From positions 372,001-436,000 of the forward strand of contig NZ_CP016540.2 of the NCBI RefSeq assembly GCF_001186155.3: DNA of 64,000 nucleotides. The letters run 5' to 3'. The notes under the pieces were generated by a model, which was not told where the DNA came from, did no database searches, and worked only from the letters and a program-made list of their open reading frames with translations. Position 1 is the first letter of the stretch, and the number at the start of each line of letters is the position of its first letter. The translations under genes and the position numbers were made by a program. Source of the DNA: Planococcus versutus (lineage in GTDB: Bacteria; Bacillota; Bacilli; Bacillales_A; Planococcaceae). This document shows positions 60,793-64,000 of the stretch, in pieces.

Positions 60793-61563
60793 ATGGGATT
60801 TTCAAAAGTGAGAGCAGTGGTGACAGGTGGAGCATCGGGACTCGGAGAAGCAACAGTGCGTCGAATTGTAAAAAGTGGTGGGCAAGCAGCTATTTTTGAT
60901 TTAAATGCGGATCGCGCAAAAAAAATAATTGAAGAGTTAGGTGAAAAATCGGTTATTTACAAAGAAACTGATGTAACGAATGCTGAGCAAGTGGAACGAA
61001 ATATTAGCGAAACTTTAGAATGTTTTGGTGGTATTAATTTAGTGGTTAATTGTGCAGGAATTGGTACTCCTGGAAAAGTGCTATCTAAAGGAAATCCAAT
61101 TGCATTGGAACAATTTGAAAAAGTAATCAAAGTGAATTTGATTGGTAGCTTTAATGTGATTCGCGTTGCAGCAGCAGCTATGCAGAAAAATGAGCCTAAT
61201 GAAGATGGCGAACGTGGAGTAATTATCTCAACAGCCTCTGTAGCCGCTTATGAAGGGCAAATTGGACAAGCAGCTTATAGCGCTTCAAAAGGCGGAGTTG
61301 TATCGATGACGTTGCCGATTGCTAGAGAACTAGCAAGAGATGGAATTCGCGTGATGGCTATCGCTCCTGGGCTAATGGAAACGCCAATGGTAGAAGGATT
61401 ACCGGAAGCGGCCATTGCCTCGTTATCAGCAGCAGTGCCATTTCCAGCAAGACTCGGAAAGCCTGATGAATATGCTCAATTGGTAGAAAGCATTGTAGCA
61501 AATCCAATGTTAAATGGAGAAACAATTCGGCTCGACGGAGCAATCCGCATGCAACCGAAATAA
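60793..61563 (+). CDS. SDR-family dehydrogenase (type II 3-hydroxyacyl-CoA dehydrogenase-like)
   Basis: A 256-residue SDR with TGGASGLGEATVRRI (NAD loop), FDLNADRA (Asp, NAD preference), NCAGIGTPGKV, the catalytic Ser in STASVAAYEG, and YSASKGG (Tyr-Lys). The sequence pattern is like human HSD17B10. In this operon it likely oxidises 3-hydroxyacyl-CoA. AAGGAGGA precedes the ATG, 28 bases after the thiolase. Confidence 0.9.
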   Translation: MGFSKVRAVVTGGASGLGEATVRRIVKSGGQAAIFDLNADRAKKIIEELGEKSVIYKETDVTNAEQVERNISETLECFGGINLVVNCAGIGTPGKVLSKGNPIALEQFEKVIKVNLIGSFNVIRVAAAAMQKNEPNEDGERGVIISTASVAAYEGQIGQAAYSASKGGVVSMTLPIARELARDGIRVMAIAPGLMETPMVEGLPEAAIASLSAAVPFPARLGKPDEYAQLVESIVANPMLNGETIRLDGAIRMQPK

Positions 61564-61579
61564 GAGGGGAATAAACAAG

Positions 61580-62728
61580 ATGGCAAACTACCGTTTTGAA
61601 GAAGAAGAACACGTGATGTTCCGAAAGTCATTACGTAAATTTCTGGAAAAAGAGGCAGTTCCAAATTATAATCAATGGGAAAAAGATCGCTTAATTCCAA
61701 AATCGTTTTGGAAAAAACTTGGAGACATGGGTTTCTTGAGTCCTCAAGTCGAAGAAAAATACGGGGGTCTTGAACTGGATTTCCGGTATGCCGTTGTTAT
61801 TGGTGAAGAAATGGAACGGGTAGGTGCTAGTTTAACAGGTATTGGTCTTCATAATGACATAACGGTTCCATATATCGAAGCATACGGAAACGAAGAACAA
61901 AAACAGCGTTGGTTACCAGGGTGTATTTCAGGTGATCATATTACAGCGATTGCGATGACAGAGCCGGGTGCGGGATCTGATTTAGCAAATATATCAACTA
62001 CAGCCATTCGAGACGGTGACAATTATATTGTCAATGGTCAAAAAACGTTTATTACCAATGGCATTAATTCGACTTTGATATTGGTTGTGGTGAAAACCGA
62101 TCCGAAAGCAGAGTCTAAGCATCGCGGGATTTCGTTGTTAATGGTTGAAGAAGGAATGCCTGGTTTTCAAAAAGGGCGCAAGCTCGATAAAGTTGGACTT
62201 CATGCACAAGATACATCCGAGTTGTATTTCGAGGATTGCGTTGTTCCGGCAGCAAATTTAATCGGAGAAGAAAACAAAGGCTTTACGTATTTAATGGAAA
62301 AATTACAGCAAGAACGTTTAATGGTTGCAATGGCAGCTCAAATTGCTTCGGAAGACATGCTAGACATGACATTGGAATATGTAAAGTCGAGAAAAGCATT
62401 TGGTAAGCCAATCGGATCATTCCAAAATTCTCAGTTTAAATTGGTGGAAATCGCGACTGAAATTGAATTAGGCCACTCATTTTTAGAATCGTTAATTGAA
62501 GAACATATGGCCGGAAAAGACATTGTTTCGAAAGTATCGATGGCCAAATACTGGCTAACTGACACGGCAAAGCGAATTTCCGGAGACTGCATGCAATTAC
62601 ATGGGGGATACGGATATATGGAAGAATACAAAATTGCACGGCGTTACCGTGACATTCCAGTAGCTGCGATTTATGCAGGATCTAATGAAATCATGAAAAC
62701 CATAATTGCTAAACGAATGGGTCTTTAA
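61580..62728 (+). CDS. Acyl-CoA dehydrogenase (long-chain/LCAD-like)
   Basis: A 382-residue FAD enzyme with AIAMTEPGAGSDLANI (FAD/substrate loop) and GQKTFITNGINS. At the usual catalytic position near the C-terminus it reads YAGSNEIMKT instead of YEGT, so no Glu is there. Instead Glu appears in LQQERLMVAM, the position used by long-chain and isovaleryl-CoA dehydrogenases. It catalyses the first step of beta-oxidation. ATG 61580 follows AGAGGGGA; upstream in-frame starts overlap the SDR gene. Confidence 0.92.
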   Translation: MANYRFEEEEHVMFRKSLRKFLEKEAVPNYNQWEKDRLIPKSFWKKLGDMGFLSPQVEEKYGGLELDFRYAVVIGEEMERVGASLTGIGLHNDITVPYIEAYGNEEQKQRWLPGCISGDHITAIAMTEPGAGSDLANISTTAIRDGDNYIVNGQKTFITNGINSTLILVVVKTDPKAESKHRGISLLMVEEGMPGFQKGRKLDKVGLHAQDTSELYFEDCVVPAANLIGEENKGFTYLMEKLQQERLMVAMAAQIASEDMLDMTLEYVKSRKAFGKPIGSFQNSQFKLVEIATEIELGHSFLESLIEEHMAGKDIVSKVSMAKYWLTDTAKRISGDCMQLHGGYGYMEEYKIARRYRDIPVAAIYAGSNEIMKTIIAKRMGL

Positions 62729-63706
62729 ATGAAAAATGCATTAGAAGGTGTGCGCATACTGGACATTACATACTATGTTCCGGGGCCATATGCAGGAATG
62801 CGATTGGCTGATTTAGGGGCGGACGTCATCAAAGTAGAACCACTTGAAGGTGATCCTTCCCGGTATATGGGAGGGGGGTATGTTCATCAAGCAAATAATC
62901 GAGGTAAAAGAGTCGTTCATATTGATTTGAAATCAGCTGAAGGTCGTATGGAAATGATGGAACTAGTGAAAAATACAGATGCGCTCATTGAAACGTTCCG
63001 ACCAGGGGTAATGAAAAAATTAGGTTTGGATTATGATAGGTTGAAAATGGTGAAACCAGATTTAGTTTATTGTTCTTTGTCAGGATACGGACAAACTGGC
63101 GAAATGGCCAGTTTAGGTAGTCACGACTTGAATTACATGGCGCTGTCAGGAGCTTTAGATCAATTAAAAGATAGTTCTGGTAGACCGATTCATCCAACGA
63201 ATACCTTCGCTGATTTTACTGGCGGATTGATGGCAGCAGAACAAGTGATTGCAGCTTTACTAAAAAAATTCAGAACTGGAAAAGGGCAATACCTCGATAT
63301 TGCTTTAGTGGAAGTGATGGCGGAGTTTTTGGGGAATCATGACATTTACTACACAGAAGGAATTTCAGAAAATGGAGTTCCAGAAATAGGCGGGACCCGC
63401 GTTAGTTATGCCATTTACGAAACAAAAGATGGACGTTATGTAACGTTAGGTGCATTAGAAGCGAAATTCTGGCGAGTGTTTTGTGAGTTTGCTGAACGAC
63501 CGGAATGGCTAGAATGGGGAGACAAACCATTAGGAAGTCCCGAACATCAACAAGTCGCTGATTTTTTTAAGTCGAAAAATTGGCAGGAATGGTATCAAGT
63601 ATCTCTTCAAGTAGATGCGTGCTTAACACCTGTTTTAAAAGCACATGAGCGACACGAGCACCCGTTTTTTATTGAGAAAAGCAAAGTGAAAAGGAGCTGG
63701 ATGTGA
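62729..63706 (+). CDS. CaiB/BaiF family CoA transferase or alpha-methylacyl-CoA racemase
   Basis: A 325-residue class III CoA-transferase family protein. It starts LEGVRILDITYYVPGPYAGM, with LADLGADVIKVEPLEGDP, NRGKRVVHIDLKS and FRPGVMKKLGLDYD, and the catalytic-Asp region HDLNYMALSGAL as in AMACR. The C-terminus (DACLTPVLKAHERHEHPFF...RSWM) ends ~30-40 residues earlier than in most relatives. The ATG follows the upstream stop directly with no clear ribosome binding site, so coupled translation is likely. A racemase role in branched-chain acyl-CoA degradation fits the operon. Confidence 0.85.
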   Translation: MKNALEGVRILDITYYVPGPYAGMRLADLGADVIKVEPLEGDPSRYMGGGYVHQANNRGKRVVHIDLKSAEGRMEMMELVKNTDALIETFRPGVMKKLGLDYDRLKMVKPDLVYCSLSGYGQTGEMASLGSHDLNYMALSGALDQLKDSSGRPIHPTNTFADFTGGLMAAEQVIAALLKKFRTGKGQYLDIALVEVMAEFLGNHDIYYTEGISENGVPEIGGTRVSYAIYETKDGRYVTLGALEAKFWRVFCEFAERPEWLEWGDKPLGSPEHQQVADFFKSKNWQEWYQVSLQVDACLTPVLKAHERHEHPFFIEKSKVKRSWM

Positions 63707-63707
63707 C

Positions 63708-64000
63708 ATGATGGATGCACCATTGTTACTATCATCTTTCGTAAAAAGAGCGGAACGCTATTTCCCTGAAAAGATGATCATTTCACGAACTGGAGAAGAT
63801 ATGATTCACCGAATTCCTTATAAAGAGTTTGCAGTGAGAACGCGTCAATTGGCTGCTGCTTTGACAGGTCTTGGCATGAAACATGGCACGAAAGTTGGCA
63901 GTTTCGCATGGAATCATCATCGTCACCTCGAATTGTATTTTGGTGTTCCAAGTACGGGTGCGATTTTACACATGATCAATATTCGTTTGTCGCACGAACA
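63708..64000 (+). CDS. AMP-binding acyl-CoA ligase, N-terminal part (cut by window end)
   Basis: The frame from ATG 63708 (also ATG 63711) is open to the window end. It reads MDAPLLLSSFVKRAERYFPE, then YKEFAVRTRQLAAALTGLGM and VGSFAWNHHRHLELYFGVPS, then GAILHMINIRLSHE. This is the N-terminus of a long-chain fatty-acid-CoA ligase of the ANL superfamily (the N-H-x-H-L-E-x-Y-F-G pattern is characteristic). AAGGAG lies ~11 bases upstream inside the CaiB-like gene. It would supply acyl-CoA to the operon. Confidence 0.88.
   Translation, partial: MMDAPLLLSSFVKRAERYFPEKMIISRTGEDMIHRIPYKEFAVRTRQLAAALTGLGMKHGTKVGSFAWNHHRHLELYFGVPSTGAILHMINIRLSHE

Overview
The window is a contiguous stretch of low-GC Bacillota chromosome, most likely from a Planococcaceae member (Planococcus/Planomicrobium-like). 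The reasons are strong AGGAGG-type ribosome binding sites, Bacillus-type cassettes (des-desK-desR, yclNOPQ, cydDC, putP, hflX), and a MurE whose substrate motif departs from the diaminopimelate type, as expected for an L-Lys peptidoglycan. The genus is inferred; no rRNA or tRNA gene was found. No prophage, transposase or CRISPR array was seen. Most genes are housekeeping or metabolic and most transcription units end in clear intrinsic terminators.

Layout. 1-2.4 kb: the 3' part of a GMC oxidoreductase gene followed by tatA-tatC. 2.5-10.5 kb: small stand-alone genes (GNAT, Nudix, a frameshifted CorA-like transporter, an ABC-F ATPase, a PAS-STAS protein, nitronate monooxygenase, the DUF368/PopT transporter). 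10.5-10.9 kb: a tandem repeat of a structured intergenic element that reappears inverted at 37.7 kb. 10.9-17.3 kb: CAP-domain protein, uppP, AI-2E-family permease, and a MarR-MMPL exporter pair with a palindromic operator. 17.6-31.8 kb: a VOC-serine-hydrolase fusion lacking its catalytic lysine, a cold-shock gene with a structured leader, murE, fumC, a decayed aldA remnant, a Dph6-like ATPase, acetyltransferases, an M15 peptidase, nitroreductase and methyltransferase genes. 32-37.7 kb: an acyl-CoA synthetase behind a likely cre site, and cydDC. 38-47.4 kb: the des-desKR membrane-fluidity thermosensor operon, putP, a glyoxalase-like gene, hflX and an ABC exporter. 47.6-52.4 kb: a Met-rich lipoprotein and a Fur-controlled yclNOPQ siderophore importer. 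52.6-59.4 kb: uracil-DNA glycosylase, a DUF4003 gene whose ribosome binding site lies in a 17-bp stem, niaP behind twin operators, a split GNAT gene and an OpuC-like osmoprotectant importer. 59.6-64 kb: a beta-oxidation operon (thiolase, SDR dehydrogenase, acyl-CoA dehydrogenase, CoA transferase/racemase, acyl-CoA ligase cut by the window end) preceded by near-consensus FadR and cre boxes.

How the genes fit together. Lipid metabolism recurs: two acyl-CoA ligases, a catabolite- and acyl-CoA-controlled beta-oxidation operon, a cold-induced desaturase with its sensor, and two undecaprenyl-phosphate recycling genes (DUF368/PopT and UppP) within 3 kb. The most unusual items are the dispersed modular hairpin repeat, the VOC fusion with a degenerate beta-lactamase fold, the hairpin that serves as terminator and covers the next gene's ribosome binding site, and three broken genes (CorA-like, GNAT, aldA).
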